Below, piece by piece: positions 1 through 12,515 of a DNA stretch of 64,000 nucleotides (position 1 is its first letter; every line of letters begins with the position of its first letter). The notes below the pieces were generated by a model. It did no database searches. It saw nothing but the letters and a program-made list of their open reading frames with translations, and had not been told where the DNA came from. The translations under genes were made by a program, and so were the position numbers. The DNA is from Mycolicibacterium holsaticum DSM 44478 = JCM 12374 (lineage in GTDB: Bacteria; Actinomycetota; Actinomycetes; Mycobacteriales; Mycobacteriaceae): the NCBI RefSeq assembly GCF_019645835.1, contig NZ_CP080998.1, positions 2,294,001 to 2,358,000 of the forward strand. Reading direction: 5' to 3'.

Positions 1-1905
1 GGTGATGCTGTGCTCGACGAAGATCGCGTGCCACAGCAGGAAGATCAGCACCGTCCACAGGCGGCGGCTGTGATCGCTTGTGCCGCTGCGGTGTTCGTCG
101 AGCATCGTGCGCACGGCGCCAAGGTCGATGAGCTCACCGGCCTGCGAGGCGCCGGTCATCGCGTGCGCCCAGTCCAGCAGCTCGCCTGCGCGTAGCCAGT
201 GCCGGATCGGCACGGGGAAGCCCAGCTTCGGCCGGTTGAGCACATGTACGGGCACGACCGGTTCCAGGGCGCGCCGCAGCGCGTACTTGGTGGTGGCCCT
301 GGTGATCTTCTGCTCGAGCGGCAGCCGGGAGGCCACCGCGAACACCTCGGGGTCCAGGAACGGCACCCGCAACTCCAGCGAGTTGGCCATGGTCATCTTG
401 TCGGCCTTGACCAGGATGTCGCCGCGCAACCAGGTGAACAGGTCGATGTGCTGCATGCGGGCGACCGGGTCGGCGCCGGCCGATTCGGCGTACAGCGGGG
501 CGGTGATGTCGGTGTGGGTCCACTCCGGGCGGAAACCGGGCAGCACGGCGCGCAACTGCTCGTCGGAGAAGCTGCGCGCGTTGCCGTAGTAGCGCTCCTC
601 GAGCGTGAGCGACCCGCGGTGCAGCAGGCTCTTGCCGCGCATCCCCTCGGGCAGTGGCCGCGACGCCTTACCCAGCGATCGGCGCACCGGCCGCGGCAGG
701 TAGTCAAAAGCCCGTAGCGACAACGGTTCCCGGTAGATCGTGTATCCGCCGAACAGTTCGTCGGCGCCCTCACCGGACAGCACCACCTTGACGTGTTTGC
801 GGGCCTCGCGGGCGATGAAGAACAACGGCACCAGCGCGGGGTCGGCGACGGGTTCGTCGAGATACCAGACGATCTCGGGCAGCGCGGCGACGAACTCGGC
901 CTGGCTCACCACCTTGGTCACGTGCCGGGCGCCGATCGCCTCGGCCGAGGCGACCGCCACGTCGACCTCGGAGAAGCCCTCGCGTTCGAACCCGGTGGTG
1001 AACGTGATCAGCCGCGGGTTGTGCCGCATGGCCAGCGCGGCGATCGCGGTGGAATCGATACCGCCGGACAAGAATGCACCCACCGTGACGTCGGCGCGCA
1101 TGTGCTTGGCGACCGAATCCTCGAGCACCGCGGTGATCTCGTCGTAGCGGGCCTGCTCTTCGCCGGCGGCGAACGGCACGGGGGCGAACCGCGGCGTGAA
1201 GTAACGCGTCACCTGCGGCGGCTGCCCGGGTCGCACCCGCGCGTAGCTGCCCGACTCCAGCCTGCGCACACCGCGGTGCAGCGTCTCGGGTTCGGGCACG
1301 TACTGCAGCACCGTGTAGTGCTGCAGCGCACGCTGATCCAGCGTCAGGTCGATGCCGAGCGTGTCGGCCAACTCCAGCAGGCACTTCTTCTCGCTGCCGA
1401 CCGCGGTGCCGCCCGGCCCGGTCGCCAGAAACAGCGGTTTGATGCCGAACGGGTCACGGGCACAGAACAGCTCGTTTTCCACGGTGTCCCACAGCGCGAA
1501 CGCGAACATGCCCCGCAGCCGGTTCAGCGCGTCGGTGCCCCAGTGGTGGTAGGCGGCGATGATCGCCTCGCTGTCGCCTTCTGTGGCGAACACCACGCCG
1601 AACTCATTGCGCAGTGCCTCACGCAGTTCCAGGTAGTTGTAGATCTCCCCGTTGAACACCAGCACGTAGCGGTCGGGGGACTCGGGCGGGCCCCAGCGCA
1701 GCGGCTGATGGCTGTGCGCGATGTCGATGATCGACAGCCGGTTGAACCCGAGCACACTGACCGGTCGCTGCGTGTCGTCCGACCACGTTCCCGGCTCGTC
1801 GGGCCCGCGGTGGCGCATCAGGTGCGTGGCCGCCGAAACGCTCTCGACCAGGCCAGATGGCACATCGGCGGACGGATCTCGCACCAGGGCCAACAGTCCG
1901 CACAC
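1..1905 (-). CDS. asnB: Glutamine-hydrolysing asparagine synthetase (3' end cut off)
   Basis: Makes asparagine from aspartate, ATP and glutamine in the cytosol. The GTG start is fixed by the N-terminus MCGLLALV: Cys2 becomes the glutaminase nucleophile once Met is removed. An N-terminal class II glutamine amidotransferase domain (about residues 2-215, with RHRGPD and NGEIYNY) is followed by a synthetase domain with the PP-loop GAFLSGGIDST. The reading frame is still open at base 1, so the last residues lie outside the window; 635 codons are present and the family is usually about 640-650. It diverges from ctaC as Rv2201 does in M. tuberculosis. A CATACT box 6 nt before the GTG suggests a leaderless mRNA. 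Confidence 0.95.
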   Translation of the reverse strand, partial: MCGLLALVRDPSADVPSGLVESVSAATHLMRHRGPDEPGTWSDDTQRPVSVLGFNRLSIIDIAHSHQPLRWGPPESPDRYVLVFNGEIYNYLELREALRNEFGVVFATEGDSEAIIAAYHHWGTDALNRLRGMFAFALWDTVENELFCARDPFGIKPLFLATGPGGTAVGSEKKCLLELADTLGIDLTLDQRALQHYTVLQYVPEPETLHRGVRRLESGSYARVRPGQPPQVTRYFTPRFAPVPFAAGEEQARYDEITAVLEDSVAKHMRADVTVGAFLSGGIDSTAIAALAMRHNPRLITFTTGFEREGFSEVDVAVASAEAIGARHVTKVVSQAEFVAALPEIVWYLDEPVADPALVPLFFIAREARKHVKVVLSGEGADELFGGYTIYREPLSLRAFDYLPRPVRRSLGKASRPLPEGMRGKSLLHRGSLTLEERYYGNARSFSDEQLRAVLPGFRPEWTHTDITAPLYAESAGADPVARMQHIDLFTWLRGDILVKADKMTMANSLELRVPFLDPEVFAVASRLPLEQKITRATTKYALRRALEPVVPVHVLNRPKLGFPVPIRHWLRAGELLDWAHAMTGASQAGELIDLGAVRTMLDEHRSGTSDHSRRLWTVLIFLLWHAIFVEHSIT

Positions 1906-1911
1906 GGCGCC

Positions 1912-1917
1912 AGTATG
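1912..1917 (-). promoter_or_regulatory. -10 box of asnB, leaderless arrangement
   Basis: CATACT on the minus strand is followed by 6 nt and then the GTG of asnB, which would be the first transcribed base. Mycobacteria commonly use this geometry. No convincing -35 is visible. Confidence 0.5.
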
Positions 1918-1968
1918 CCGAATAGCGAGGTGCGTCGAGACCGGTACCCGCTTGTGGTCTACGCTGCG

Positions 1969-1974
1969 TAGTAT
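1969..1974 (+). promoter_or_regulatory. Candidate -10 box for ctaC
   Basis: TAGTAT lies 36 nt ahead of the ctaC GTG. It would give a leader of about 30 nt containing the AAGGGAGG ribosome site at 1996-2003. No clear -35 is seen at 16-18 nt. Confidence 0.35.
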
Positions 1975-2010
1975 TCGGCCTGGCTCACGATCTCTAAGGG
2001 AGGCTCCAGC

Positions 2011-3045
2011 GTGACACCTCGCGTGTTCCGGGTGGCGGCGTTGTCAGTCGTCCTGGGTGGCACGGCGGTGCTGCTCAGCGGCTGCAGCTGGTCAGACGTA
2101 TTAGGCCTGGGCTGGCCGAAGGGCATCACCCCTGAGGCGCACCTGAACCGGGAACTGTGGATCGGTTCGGTCATCGCATCGCTGGTTGTCGGCGCGATCG
2201 TGTGGGGCCTGGTGTTCTGGACCGCGGCGTTCCACCGGAAGAAGAAGACCGACACCGAGCTGCCGCGCCAGTTCGGCTACAACATGCCGCTGGAGCTGGT
2301 GCTCACGGTCGTGCCGTTCCTGATCATCTCGGTGTTGTTCTACTTCACCGTCGTGGTGCAGGAGAAGATGCTGCACGAGGAGCCCAACCCCGATGTCGTC
2401 GTCGACGTCACGGCGTTCCAGTGGAACTGGAAGTTCGGCTACCAGAAGGTCGATTTCGCCGACGGCACCTTCACCTACGACGGCGCGGACCCGGAGCGCA
2501 AGGCAGCGGTGGCGTCGGGTCCCGAGGGCCTGCAGGGCGAGCACGGCGGCGAGTACGGCACCATCGCGGGCAAGAACCCCGAGGACCGCACCTACCTGAA
2601 CTTCGACAAGGTCGAGACGCTGGGCACCTCCAACGAAATCCCGGTGCTGGTGTTGCCGGTCGGCAAGCGCATCGAGTTCCAGATCGCCTCGGCCGACGTC
2701 ATCCACGCGTTCTGGATCCCGGAGTTCCTGTTCAAGCGCGACGTGATGCCCAACCCGGAGGCCAACAACTCCGACCACACGTTCCAGGTCAGCGAGATCA
2801 ACAAGACCGGCGCGTTCGTGGGCCGCTGCGCCGAGATGTGCGGCACCTATCACGCGATGATGAACTTCGAACTGCGCGTCGTGGAGCCCAACGACTTCAA
2901 GGCCTATCTGCAGCAGCGCATCGACGGCGCCACCAACGCGGAGGCGCTGCGGGCGATCAACCAGCCGCCGACGGCGATTACCACGGCACCGTTCGACGTT
3001 CGCCGCGGCGAGCAGGCACCACCGATCACCGACGCCAGCAAGTAG
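2011..3045 (+). CDS. ctaC: Cytochrome c oxidase subunit II (aa3-type)
   Basis: Carries the CuA centre that takes electrons from the cytochrome cc subunit QcrC and passes them to subunit I of the aa3 oxidase. GTG start with AAGGGAGG 7 nt upstream. The N-terminus is a lipoprotein signal with lipobox LLSGC (Cys25). Two membrane helices follow (about residues 47-69 and 87-110), then the periplasmic cupredoxin domain. The CuA ligands are visible: a His in HAFWIPEF and the cluster [12 protein letters not shown]. At 344 residues it has normal length for actinobacteria. It starts an operon with ctaF and probably mmpS3. Equivalent to Rv2200c. Confidence 0.97.
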   Translation: MTPRVFRVAALSVVLGGTAVLLSGCSWSDVLGLGWPKGITPEAHLNRELWIGSVIASLVVGAIVWGLVFWTAAFHRKKKTDTELPRQFGYNMPLELVLTVVPFLIISVLFYFTVVVQEKMLHEEPNPDVVVDVTAFQWNWKFGYQKVDFADGTFTYDGADPERKAAVASGPEGLQGEHGGEYGTIAGKNPEDRTYLNFDKVETLGTSNEIPVLVLPVGKRIEFQIASADVIHAFWIPEFLFKRDVMPNPEANNSDHTFQVSEINKTGAFVGRCAEMCGTYHAMMNFELRVVEPNDFKAYLQQRIDGATNAEALRAINQPPTAITTAPFDVRRGEQAPPITDASK

Positions 3046-3054
3046 GGGCCACAG

Positions 3055-3474
3055 ATGCATATCGAAGCCAGGTTGTTCGAGTTCCTGACCGCGTTCTTCG
3101 TCCTTGCCGCGGTGGTGTACGGGGTGCTGACCCAGATGTTCGCCTACGGCGGCGTGGAGTGGGCAGGCACCACGGCGCTGGTGATGACCGCCGGGCTGAC
3201 CCTGATCACCGGCACCTTCTTCCGGTTCGTGGCCCGCCGCCTGGACACCCGGCCCGAGGACTACGAGGACGCCGAGATCAGCGACGGCGCGGGGGAGTTG
3301 GGCTTCTTCGCCCCGCACAGCTGGTGGCCGGTATCCATCGCGCTGTCGGCATCGGTAGCTGCCGTCGGCCTGGCCCTGTGGCTGCCGTGGCTGATCGTGG
3401 CGGGCATCTGCTTCGTGATCGCCGCCGCGGCCGGCCTGGTGTTCGAGTACTACACCGGCCCGGAAAAACACTGA
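3055..3474 (+). CDS. ctaF: Cytochrome c oxidase subunit IV, actinobacterial type
   Basis: Small membrane subunit of the aa3 oxidase in the bcc-aa3 supercomplex. It has 139 residues and four predicted membrane helices (about 8-28, 36-57, 90-107 and 112-132), starting [10 protein letters not shown]. The ATG lies 9 nt after the ctaC stop, and the ribosome site AGGGG overlaps that stop codon, so translation is probably coupled. Same position and size as Rv2199c. A weak hairpin with 5-bp arms (3479-3491) follows the stop but has no T-tract. Confidence 0.93.
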   Translation: MHIEARLFEFLTAFFVLAAVVYGVLTQMFAYGGVEWAGTTALVMTAGLTLITGTFFRFVARRLDTRPEDYEDAEISDGAGELGFFAPHSWWPVSIALSASVAAVGLALWLPWLIVAGICFVIAAAAGLVFEYYTGPEKH

Positions 3475-3649
3475 CCGACGCCGCATCGGCGGACCCTAAA
3501 GGTCACAATCGGGGCACCACTTTGTCGGCAAACCGCGCGGTCAGACTTCTCGAAGTACTGCGTTTGGGTAGTGTTGCCGAGGCACGGTCGAGCCGCTTAC
3601 GGCCACAAAAAACCCGCGCCGGTTAAGTAGTCGAGAAGGATAGGCGTAC

Positions 3650-4510
3650 ATGAGCGGGCCGAATCCCCCGGATAACGAAGGTTCGGATCTCGGAGGCCAA
3701 GAGCCGGGCAGTCAACCCGCATCCGAGCAGCCCGGCACTCCGGACACCGGCCAGACGGATGTGTATTCGCAGGCGTATTCGGCGCCCGAGTCCGAGCAGT
3801 TCACCGCAGGCCCGTATGTGCCCGCTGACGCGTCGCTGTACGACTACGACAGCTACGAGCAGGCCGAACCGGTCGATGCGCCTCCGCCGCCGCGCTGGCC
3901 GTGGGTGGTCGGCGTGGCGGCCATCATCGCCGCCGTCGCGCTGGTCGCCTCGGTATCGATCCTGGTGACCCGCACCGACACCAGCAACCTGGCCACCCCG
4001 GGCCCGTCCACCACGACGTCACCGCCCGTGCAGGACGAGATCACCACGACCACCCCGCCACCCCCGCCGCCGCCGCCACCGCCGACGACGGAGCCACCAC
4101 CGCCGCCGCCGCCGGAGACCGTGACGATCACCGAGGAGCCGCCGCCACCGCCGCCCGCGCCGGCACCCGCCGAAGCCCCACCGCCGCCGCCGGAGGAGAC
4201 CGCAGCGCCGCCCGCACCAGCCCCCACGACGCAGGCCGGCCCGCGACAGGTGACGTACTCGGTGACGGGCACCAAGGCGCCCGGCGACATCATCACCGTC
4301 ACCTATATCGACGCCGCAGGGCGCAGCCGGACCCAGCGCAACGTCTACATTCCCTGGTCGCTGACCGTGACGCCGATCTCGCAGTCCGAGGTCGGCTCGG
4401 TGCAGGCGTCCAGCCTCTTCTTGGTCAGCAGGCTCAACTGCTCGATCACCACAAGCGACGGCACCGTGCTGTCGTCCAACACCAACAACGCTGCACAAAC
4501 GAGTTGCTAG
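3650..4510 (+). CDS. mmpS3: MmpS-family membrane protein with a long Pro/Thr-rich linker (MmpS3 type)
   Basis: MmpS proteins are small single-pass accessory proteins, usually paired with MmpL lipid exporters. This one (286 residues) has an acidic, Tyr-rich cytosolic N-terminus (about 1-82), one membrane helix (about 84-106), a proline/threonine-rich stretch (about 110-200), and a C-terminal MmpS beta domain with two cysteines ([11 protein letters not shown] and the final SC) that could form a disulfide. The ribosome site GAGAAGGA is 9 nt before the ATG. No mmpL gene is nearby, as for Rv2198c, which also sits between ctaF and a membrane protein. The role here is not evident from the sequence; the cytochrome oxidase context may hint at envelope assembly. 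Confidence 0.88.
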   Translation: MSGPNPPDNEGSDLGGQEPGSQPASEQPGTPDTGQTDVYSQAYSAPESEQFTAGPYVPADASLYDYDSYEQAEPVDAPPPPRWPWVVGVAAIIAAVALVASVSILVTRTDTSNLATPGPSTTTSPPVQDEITTTTPPPPPPPPPPTTEPPPPPPPETVTITEEPPPPPPAPAPAEAPPPPPEETAAPPAPAPTTQAGPRQVTYSVTGTKAPGDIITVTYIDAAGRSRTQRNVYIPWSLTVTPISQSEVGSVQASSLFLVSRLNCSITTSDGTVLSSNTNNAAQTSC

Positions 4511-5206
4511 ATGACATATGACACCGAATCCGCAGGCCGTACCCGGCTGACCGCCGGGCTGGACCCCGCCGAGCTGGACCCCATCGACCGCATCCTGCTC
4601 GGCGCGTGCGCGGCCATCTGGCTGATCGCGCTGGGCGCCGGGGTTGCCGCCACGGTGGCCCTGGTCAACCTGGGCCGCGAGCACACCGACCCCGGCGGTG
4701 ACTCCGGCACCCCCTGGGTGCTGTACGTCATCATCGCGGTCTCGGCGCTGGTGATCGCGGGCGCTGTTCCGCTGCTGTTGCGGGCCCGCCGGGAGGCGTC
4801 GGCCGAGGCTCCGCCCGCCGCGCCGCCCGCCGCGCCGGACGCCGATCCGTCCGCCCTGAGCCGTCCCGCGGCGCCCGCCCGCGGGACCGAGGCCCCGACC
4901 GAGAAGCTTCAGTCGCTGGGGGCGGCCGCCACCACCGACTACGCCGCGCCGCGCATGCAGCGCACCTCGACCCCGACCCCGCTGGAGGCCGCCGTCGAGC
5001 AGGTGTGGCTACGCTACGCGCTGGTGATGGCCTGCGCGATCGGCGTCGCGATGGTGACCATCGGGGTGGGCACCTACCTGATGGCCGTCGACAGCAACGT
5101 GGCCGCATGGGTGTTCTACGTGCTGGCCGGCCTCGTCACGGCGGCGATGCCGGTGGCCCCGTGGTACTTCCTGCGCGAGCTGCACACCATCACCGAGGCG
5201 TCATAG
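4511..5206 (+). CDS. Conserved four-helix membrane protein (Rv2197c type, DUF2561-like)
   Basis: Function unknown. The ATG follows the mmpS3 stop codon directly with no spacer, so the two are probably translated together. The 231 residues contain paired membrane helices near residues 30-54 and 73-94, a low-complexity Ala/Pro linker (about 97-150), and a second pair near 168-190 and 196-220. Topology therefore places both termini in the cytosol. The synteny match with Rv2197c is exact, and that protein belongs to a family confined to mycobacteria as far as I recall. The operon ends in the strong hairpin just downstream. Confidence 0.8.
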   Translation: MTYDTESAGRTRLTAGLDPAELDPIDRILLGACAAIWLIALGAGVAATVALVNLGREHTDPGGDSGTPWVLYVIIAVSALVIAGAVPLLLRARREASAEAPPAAPPAAPDADPSALSRPAAPARGTEAPTEKLQSLGAAATTDYAAPRMQRTSTPTPLEAAVEQVWLRYALVMACAIGVAMVTIGVGTYLMAVDSNVAAWVFYVLAGLVTAAMPVAPWYFLRELHTITEAS

Positions 5207-5218
5207 CGCGCTGACCCA

Positions 5219-5273
5219 CGGAACGCGAAAGTCCCCAACACCCTCCGAATGTGTTGGGGACTTTCGCGTTCCG
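5219..5273. terminator. Bidirectional terminator hairpin between convergent operons
   Basis: A perfect inverted repeat with arms 5219-5241 and 5251-5273 (23 bp) and a 9-nt loop (CCTCCGAAT) lies between the convergent Rv2197c-type gene and qcrB. There is no long T-tract, which is common for mycobacterial hairpin terminators. The symmetry lets it work on both strands. Confidence 0.8.
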
Positions 5274-5292
5274 GGCAGTTGTCCGCCGGGCG

Positions 5293-6981
5293 TCAGTGGT
5301 GCCCGTTCTGTCCGTTCTGCCCGTCGAGATCCTCCTGGTGTTCGCGCAGCGCGGTGAGCGCCTTGCGTTCGGAGGCGTGCGCCGCTGCGGCCAGCGCCTC
5401 GTGCTCGGAGACCGGATCGGGGAACAGGAAGCTGCCGCTACCGGGCTCGCCGGCCGAGCCGAGCTTGTTCATCCGCTTGGGCACCGCAGCACCCTGGTAC
5501 TCCAACGGAATCGGATGACCGTGCTCGTCGACCGGGCCGAGCGGCTGGTGCAGCTCGATGTAGGCACCGTGGGGCAGCCGCTTGATGATGCCCGTCTCGA
5601 TGCCGTGCTCGAGCACCGCGCGGTCGCTGCGCTGCAGGCCGACCGCCCACCGGTAGGCGACGTAGTACACGATCGCCGGCAGCACCACCATGCCGATCCG
5701 CCCGATCCACGTCGTCGCGTTGAGCGAGATGTGGAACTTGAACGCGATGATGTCGTTCATCGCGCACAGCGTCAGCAGCATGTAGAACGCGATCGCCGCC
5801 GCGCCGACCGCGGTGCGCACCGGGACATCTCGGGGACGCTGCAACAGGTTGTGGTGCAGGTTGTCGCCGGTGAGCCTCTTCTCGATGAAGGGGTAGATGA
5901 TCAGCAGGACGAAGATCAAGCCCATGATCACCGCGACCCACACCGACGCCGGGATCGTGTAGTTGCCGATGTAGAACTCCCACGCCGGCCAGATACGCGC
6001 CAGCCCTTCCGTCCACATCATGTAGAAGTCCGGCTGGCTGCCCGCCGAGATCTGGGATGGCTTGTACGGGCCGAGGTTCCAGACCGGGTTGATCGTCAGT
6101 AACCCACCCATCAGGCCCAGGATGCCGGTGGTCATCGCGAAGAACGCGCCGGACTTCACCGCGAACACCGGCATCACCCGCACGCCGACGACGTTGGTCT
6201 CGGTGCGACCGGGGCCGGGGAACTGGGTGTGCTTCTGGAACCACACCAGCGCAAGGTGCAGACCGATCAGCGCCAGCATGATGCCCGGGATCAACAGGAT
6301 GTGTAGGGCATACATCCGCGGTATCCAGAACCCGTCCTGCGAGCACATGTAACCGACACCGCCGCAGGGGAAGTCGCCGCCGAACAGCGCCCAGTGCAGC
6401 CAGGTGCCGATCACCGGCATGCCCAGCGTGATGGACGACATCGCCGCCCGCAGTCCGATGCCCGAAAGCAGGTCGTCGGGCAGCGAGTAACCGAAGTAAC
6501 CCTCGAACATCGCCAGGATCAGCAGCAGTGCGCCGATCACCCAGTTCGCCTCACGCGGGCGCCGGAACGCGCCGGTGAAGAAGATGCGGGCCAGGTGCAC
6601 CATGATCGCCGCGGCGAAAAGCAGTGCGGCCCAGTGGTGGATTTGCCGGACGAACAGGCCGCCGCGTACCTCGAAGCTGATGTCGAGCGTCGATTCGTAG
6701 GCCTTCGACATCTGGACGCCGCGCAGCGGTTGATAGACGCCGTTGTAGGTGACCTCGGCCATCGACGGGTCGAAGAACAGGGTCAGGTAGACGCCGGTGA
6801 TGAGCAGGACGATGAAGCTGTACAGCGCGATCTCGCCCAGCAGGAACGACCAGTGGGTGGGAAACACCTTGTTCAACTGGCGCCGCACCGCTGCCGAGGG
6901 GTGGTAGCGCGAATCGATGTCGTTGCCCTGCTTGGCGGCCAGCTCGGCCATGCTCGGAGGTTTCGGCAGGCTTGGACTCAT
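5293..6981 (-). CDS. qcrB: Cytochrome bcc complex, cytochrome b subunit
   Basis: Membrane core of the menaquinol:cytochrome c oxidoreductase. It binds two b haems and the quinol sites and is the target of Q203-class inhibitors in mycobacteria. The 562 residues have a typical cytochrome b N-terminal part with multiple membrane helices and the actinobacterial C-terminal extension. The ATG at 6981 is chosen because it overlaps the qcrA stop (ATGA) and has GGAGG 5 nt upstream; an in-frame TTG at 6999 would sit inside the ribosome site. It is last in the ctaE-qcrCAB operon, equal to Rv2196. Confidence 0.97.
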   Translation of the reverse strand: MSPSLPKPPSMAELAAKQGNDIDSRYHPSAAVRRQLNKVFPTHWSFLLGEIALYSFIVLLITGVYLTLFFDPSMAEVTYNGVYQPLRGVQMSKAYESTLDISFEVRGGLFVRQIHHWAALLFAAAIMVHLARIFFTGAFRRPREANWVIGALLLILAMFEGYFGYSLPDDLLSGIGLRAAMSSITLGMPVIGTWLHWALFGGDFPCGGVGYMCSQDGFWIPRMYALHILLIPGIMLALIGLHLALVWFQKHTQFPGPGRTETNVVGVRVMPVFAVKSGAFFAMTTGILGLMGGLLTINPVWNLGPYKPSQISAGSQPDFYMMWTEGLARIWPAWEFYIGNYTIPASVWVAVIMGLIFVLLIIYPFIEKRLTGDNLHHNLLQRPRDVPVRTAVGAAAIAFYMLLTLCAMNDIIAFKFHISLNATTWIGRIGMVVLPAIVYYVAYRWAVGLQRSDRAVLEHGIETGIIKRLPHGAYIELHQPLGPVDEHGHPIPLEYQGAAVPKRMNKLGSAGEPGSGSFLFPDPVSEHEALAAAAHASERKALTALREHQEDLDGQNGQNGHH

Positions 6982-8189
6982 TCTGTCCTCCGTTCCCAAA
7001 AGGCCGGACCAACGGGCTCGATGAAGTCGCCGTTAGCCACCAGATACCCGTCCTGGTCGATGGTGATCGGCAGCTGCGCCAACGCCCGCGCAGCCGGGCC
7101 GAATATGGGCTTTGCGTATTGCAACGCGTCGAACTGCGACTGGTGGCACGGGCACAGGATGCGGTAGGTCTGCTGTTCGTAAAGCGAAGAGGGGCAACCC
7201 AAGTGAGAGCAGACCTTGGTGTAGGCGAACAGATCGCCGAAGTTGAAGCTCTCCTGGTTCTTGCGCTTGACGACCCTGGGCAGGTCCTGCGGCTTGATCC
7301 TGATCAGCATCACCGGGTTTCGCACGCCCATCGAGATCTCGGCCAGGTGGTGCGCCGACTCGACGGTGGTGCCGTCCCCGTCGGATTCACGCCACGGAAA
7401 CACCGTCTCCATGCCGCCGGCGTCGATGTCCTCGGGCCGCATCTTGATGAACGGTCCCAGACCGTCATTTCCGACGGCGCGGGCCAGATAGATGGTCTCG
7501 CCCGTGTAGCGCGGCGTCCAACCGGACGTCCACAGCACGGCTTTCTTCCCGTTGGCGGTCTGCACCACCGGTTTCCACGGATTCTTGATCAACCCGCCTG
7601 CGAAGGCCACCAGCGTGCCGAGACCGAAGGCGCCGAGCCCGACACCCAACGACATGCCGATCAGCTTGCGCCGCTTGATCGTCGAGCCCTCGAGCGCATC
7701 GGAGAGGTTGGCTACCACCGTCTTGCGGTGCAACTCGGGGGAGGCGCCGTCGTGGCGCTCCTGGATGGAGATCTCCTCGGGGATGAACTTCTTCTGGTAC
7801 AGCACCGCGCCGACGCCGATGGACAGGATGGACAGCCCGAACGTCAGCCCGTACAGCGGGGTGGCGAGGCTGAACACGAACACGCCCTCAGAGCCCGTCG
7901 GCTTGTACTGCCACGGCCAGAACAGGAACACCAGCAGCAGGGCCAGGCCCGAAAGGCCGCCGAGCAGAAGCCAATACGCGACGAGACGTTCGGAGCGCTT
8001 CTCGGCCTTGGTGCCCTTGACCGGCCAGCGGTCCTCTTTGAACACGGTGTCGACGCCGTCGATCCGGCCGCCGAGTCCGACCAGCTCCTCACGCGACATC
8101 TGCGCGAGCTGGGCGTCGCTGGGCTGGCCGGGCTCACCGGCGTGGCCAGGAACGTCGGTGCCCTTGGGCATATGTTCTGAGTCGGTCAT
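6978..8189 (-). CDS. qcrA: Cytochrome bcc complex, Rieske iron-sulfur subunit
   Basis: Transfers electrons from menaquinol at the Qo site to the dihaem cytochrome cc. The C-terminal Rieske domain has both cluster motifs, CSHLGC and CPCHQSQFD. The N-terminal half contains three membrane helices (about residues 67-85, 100-125 and 165-190), as is typical for the actinobacterial Rieske protein, where most families have one. It has 403 residues. Its ATG overlaps the qcrC stop (ATGA), and its stop overlaps the qcrB start in the same way. A second in-frame ATG occurs at residue 7. Confidence 0.96.
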   Translation of the reverse strand: MTDSEHMPKGTDVPGHAGEPGQPSDAQLAQMSREELVGLGGRIDGVDTVFKEDRWPVKGTKAEKRSERLVAYWLLLGGLSGLALLLVFLFWPWQYKPTGSEGVFVFSLATPLYGLTFGLSILSIGVGAVLYQKKFIPEEISIQERHDGASPELHRKTVVANLSDALEGSTIKRRKLIGMSLGVGLGAFGLGTLVAFAGGLIKNPWKPVVQTANGKKAVLWTSGWTPRYTGETIYLARAVGNDGLGPFIKMRPEDIDAGGMETVFPWRESDGDGTTVESAHHLAEISMGVRNPVMLIRIKPQDLPRVVKRKNQESFNFGDLFAYTKVCSHLGCPSSLYEQQTYRILCPCHQSQFDALQYAKPIFGPAARALAQLPITIDQDGYLVANGDFIEPVGPAFWERRTE

Positions 8190-8992
8190 GCTCGTGCTCC
8201 GATCCAGAGGGCCGCACCGATGACGGCGACCATGCCGATGATCCAGGCCGCCATGCCTTCGGGGGCCGGACCGAATCCGCCGAGTCCGTAGCCGCCGTAG
8301 CTGGGGGCTTCCGCCGATTCCCGGACGTAGGCGACGATGTCGCGCTTCTCCTCCGGGGTGAGCTGACGGTCGGAGAACTTGGGCATGTTCTGCGGACCGG
8401 TCAGCATCGCGGTGTAGATCTGCGCCGGGGTGGCGCTACCCAGGTCCGGGGCGTACTTACCCGACGACAGCGCACCGCCCTTGCCGGTGAAGTTGTGGCA
8501 GGACGCGCAGTTCAGCCGGAACAGGGTGCCGCCGGTCGCGACGTCGTCGCCGATCAGCGACGCCTCGGCGATCTGGCCGTTCTCGTCGCGGGGGACCAGC
8601 GGGCCGCCGCCGTTGGCCTGCACGTATGCGCCGATGGCGTCGGTCTGCGCCTCATCGAACTGGGCGGGCTTCTTCGGGGCCTGGGCCTCGCCGCGCATCG
8701 CGGGCATCCGGCCGGTGGACACCTGGAAGTAGACCGCCGCTTCGCCGACGCCGATCAGGCTGGGTCCGCGGTCGGGCACACCCTGCAGGTTCACGCCGTG
8801 GCAGGTGACACACGAGGTGTCGAACAGCTGCTTGCCCGTGCGCAGCAGCGCCGACTGCGACTCGTCGGCAACCGCCACCTGCGGCTGTGGCGTGAGAGTT
8901 GCGGCGAGGCCACCGGCGACGGCCAGTCCAAGGAGCAACAACACGCCCCCAGACAGGCGCCGGCGCAGCCGACGGCGCGACTTGTCGGTCAT
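8186..8992 (-). CDS. qcrC: Cytochrome bcc complex, dihaem cytochrome cc subunit
   Basis: Carries electrons from the Rieske protein directly to CuA of the oxidase, replacing soluble cytochrome c. Two CxxCH haem c motifs are present: CVTCH at residues 61-65 and CASCH near residue 160. An Arg-rich N-terminus with a signal anchor (about 14-34) and a C-terminal helix ending IGARA hold it to the membrane. The ATG at 8992 (MTDKSRRR) is preceded by AAAGGGG; the frame is open upstream but overlaps ctaE in the wrong sense. It has 268 residues, close to the 270-280 of relatives. Confidence 0.95.
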   Translation of the reverse strand: MTDKSRRRLRRRLSGGVLLLLGLAVAGGLAATLTPQPQVAVADESQSALLRTGKQLFDTSCVTCHGVNLQGVPDRGPSLIGVGEAAVYFQVSTGRMPAMRGEAQAPKKPAQFDEAQTDAIGAYVQANGGGPLVPRDENGQIAEASLIGDDVATGGTLFRLNCASCHNFTGKGGALSSGKYAPDLGSATPAQIYTAMLTGPQNMPKFSDRQLTPEEKRDIVAYVRESAEAPSYGGYGLGGFGPAPEGMAAWIIGMVAVIGAALWIGARA

Positions 8993-9033
8993 CGAACCCC
9001 TTTTCTCATCGGACACATCGGCCGAGCCGCCGA

Positions 9034-10796
<1,763 letters not shown>

Positions 10797-12515
10797 GGCG
10801 GAGTCGGTCTGCTCGGCGGCCAGCCTTGCCGAACGGGCCGTCGCGGCCCAACCGGCCCACTGTCCGGCCGCCCCGACCGGTGAGCAGTACCCGGGCTCGG
10901 CGCGCACGATGCGCACCCCCGGCGAACCCAGCCAGCGCGCGATCAGCCCCACCTCTTCGACCAGCGCACCGCCCAACGGCGCAGGCGCCGGCAAGAAGGT
11001 CTGCGCGCCCGCGCATATCGCGTCGATCACCGGCATCGGCGGTACCCCCCGCGGGGCGTTGCCGGCCGCGGCCAACTGGCCGTTGCGCAGCACGGCCAGC
11101 TGCCAGCCGCCGGAGCCGTCGGGCCGCGCGGCCACCATCTCGCCGACCGCGGCAAGCGCGCGCAGCCGTTGGCCCCGCCACAGCACGTCGATCGCGGTGG
11201 CCGCGTGGTCGCGCAACCGCGCCGCCGTTTCGTACCGGCTCCTGGCGGCCAGATCGTCGATGTGGGCCAGCACGGCCGCCAGCGTGCCACCGTCGCGGCC
11301 CTCGATCAGATCGGTCGCCCGGCGCACGGCGTCGGCGTACGCGTCGGCGCCGACGTCGCGCGCGGCCGGGCACGGCGACACCTCGCGATCCGGGCACGCC
11401 GGGCCGTGCAGCGCGGTGCGGCCCAGCCGCTTGGTACAGGTGCGCACACCGGTGAACCGGGCCAGCAGCGCAGCGGTGTCGACGGCATCGGCGCGGGACC
11501 GAAACGGCCCGACCGCGCGGTCGTGCCGGGGTGCGCGCACCGCGGAGAAGCGCGGGAACGGTTCGTCGGTGAGCACCACCCACCACCACCGGTGGGGGAA
11601 CTTGGACCGCCGGTTGTACGGCGGGGCGTGCGCGGCGAGCAGGCGAAGTTCACGCACCCCCGCTTCGAGGTCGTGCGCGCATTCGACGTGGTCGACGGCG
11701 GTGGCCAGCGACGCCATCTCCTTGATGCGGGTGCGCGGGTCGGCCCCGTTGAAGTACTGGCCGACGCGGCGACGCAGGTTTCCCGCGGTGCCGATGTAGA
11801 GCACCTCGGCCCCCGGTCCGCGAAACAGGTAGACGCCGGGGCGGTGCGGCAGCGCCGCGGCGAGGTGGCGGTTGCGCCGCTGCGCGGGGGTCACGTCGGG
11901 CAGATAGGAACGCAACTCGGTGTAGGTGTGCACGCCCTGGTTGCCGACGCGTTCGATGAGCCCGTGCAGCACGTCGACGGTGGCGCGGGCGTCGTCGAGG
12001 GCACGGTGCGTCGGGGTGGTGGACGCACCGAACAGCCGCGCCAGCGCCGACAACCGCACGCTGGGGGCCTCCTCGCGGGTCAGCACCCGGCGCGCCAGCT
12101 TGACCGTGCACAGCACCGGCGGTCTGGGCCAGGTGATCGCGCAGCGTTCGGCGGCCGCGCGCAGAAAACCGATGTCGAAGCCCGCGTTGTGGGCGACCAG
12201 CACCGCGCCGCGAGAAAACTCCAGAAACGCGGGCAGCACCTTCTCGATCCGGGGGGCGTCGCACACCATTGCGGTGGTGATGCCGGTCAACGCCACGATC
12301 TGCGGCGGAATGCTGCGGCCGGGATCCACCAGGGTGGCCAGCTCGCCGAGCACCGCGCCGCCGCGCACCTTGACCGCCCCGATCTCGGTGATCGCGTCGT
12401 ACCCGTCGCCGCTGGCGCGTCCGCCGGTGGTCTCCAGATCGACGACGACGAAGGTCGTCTCGCGTAAGGACAGGTCGGCCAGCGGATCGACATCGGCGAA
12501 GCTCAGCTGGCCCAT

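Noticed and set aside
2101..3486. A 461-codon open frame opposite ctaC/ctaF
   Set aside because: It is a shadow frame caused by high GC; the plus strand encodes conserved CuA oxidase motifs, and the opposite product is low-complexity Arg/His/Gly.
4050..4215. CCG/CCA-rich repetitive stretch in mmpS3
   Set aside because: It is a proline-rich coding linker in frame, not a CRISPR array or a satellite; there are no spacers.
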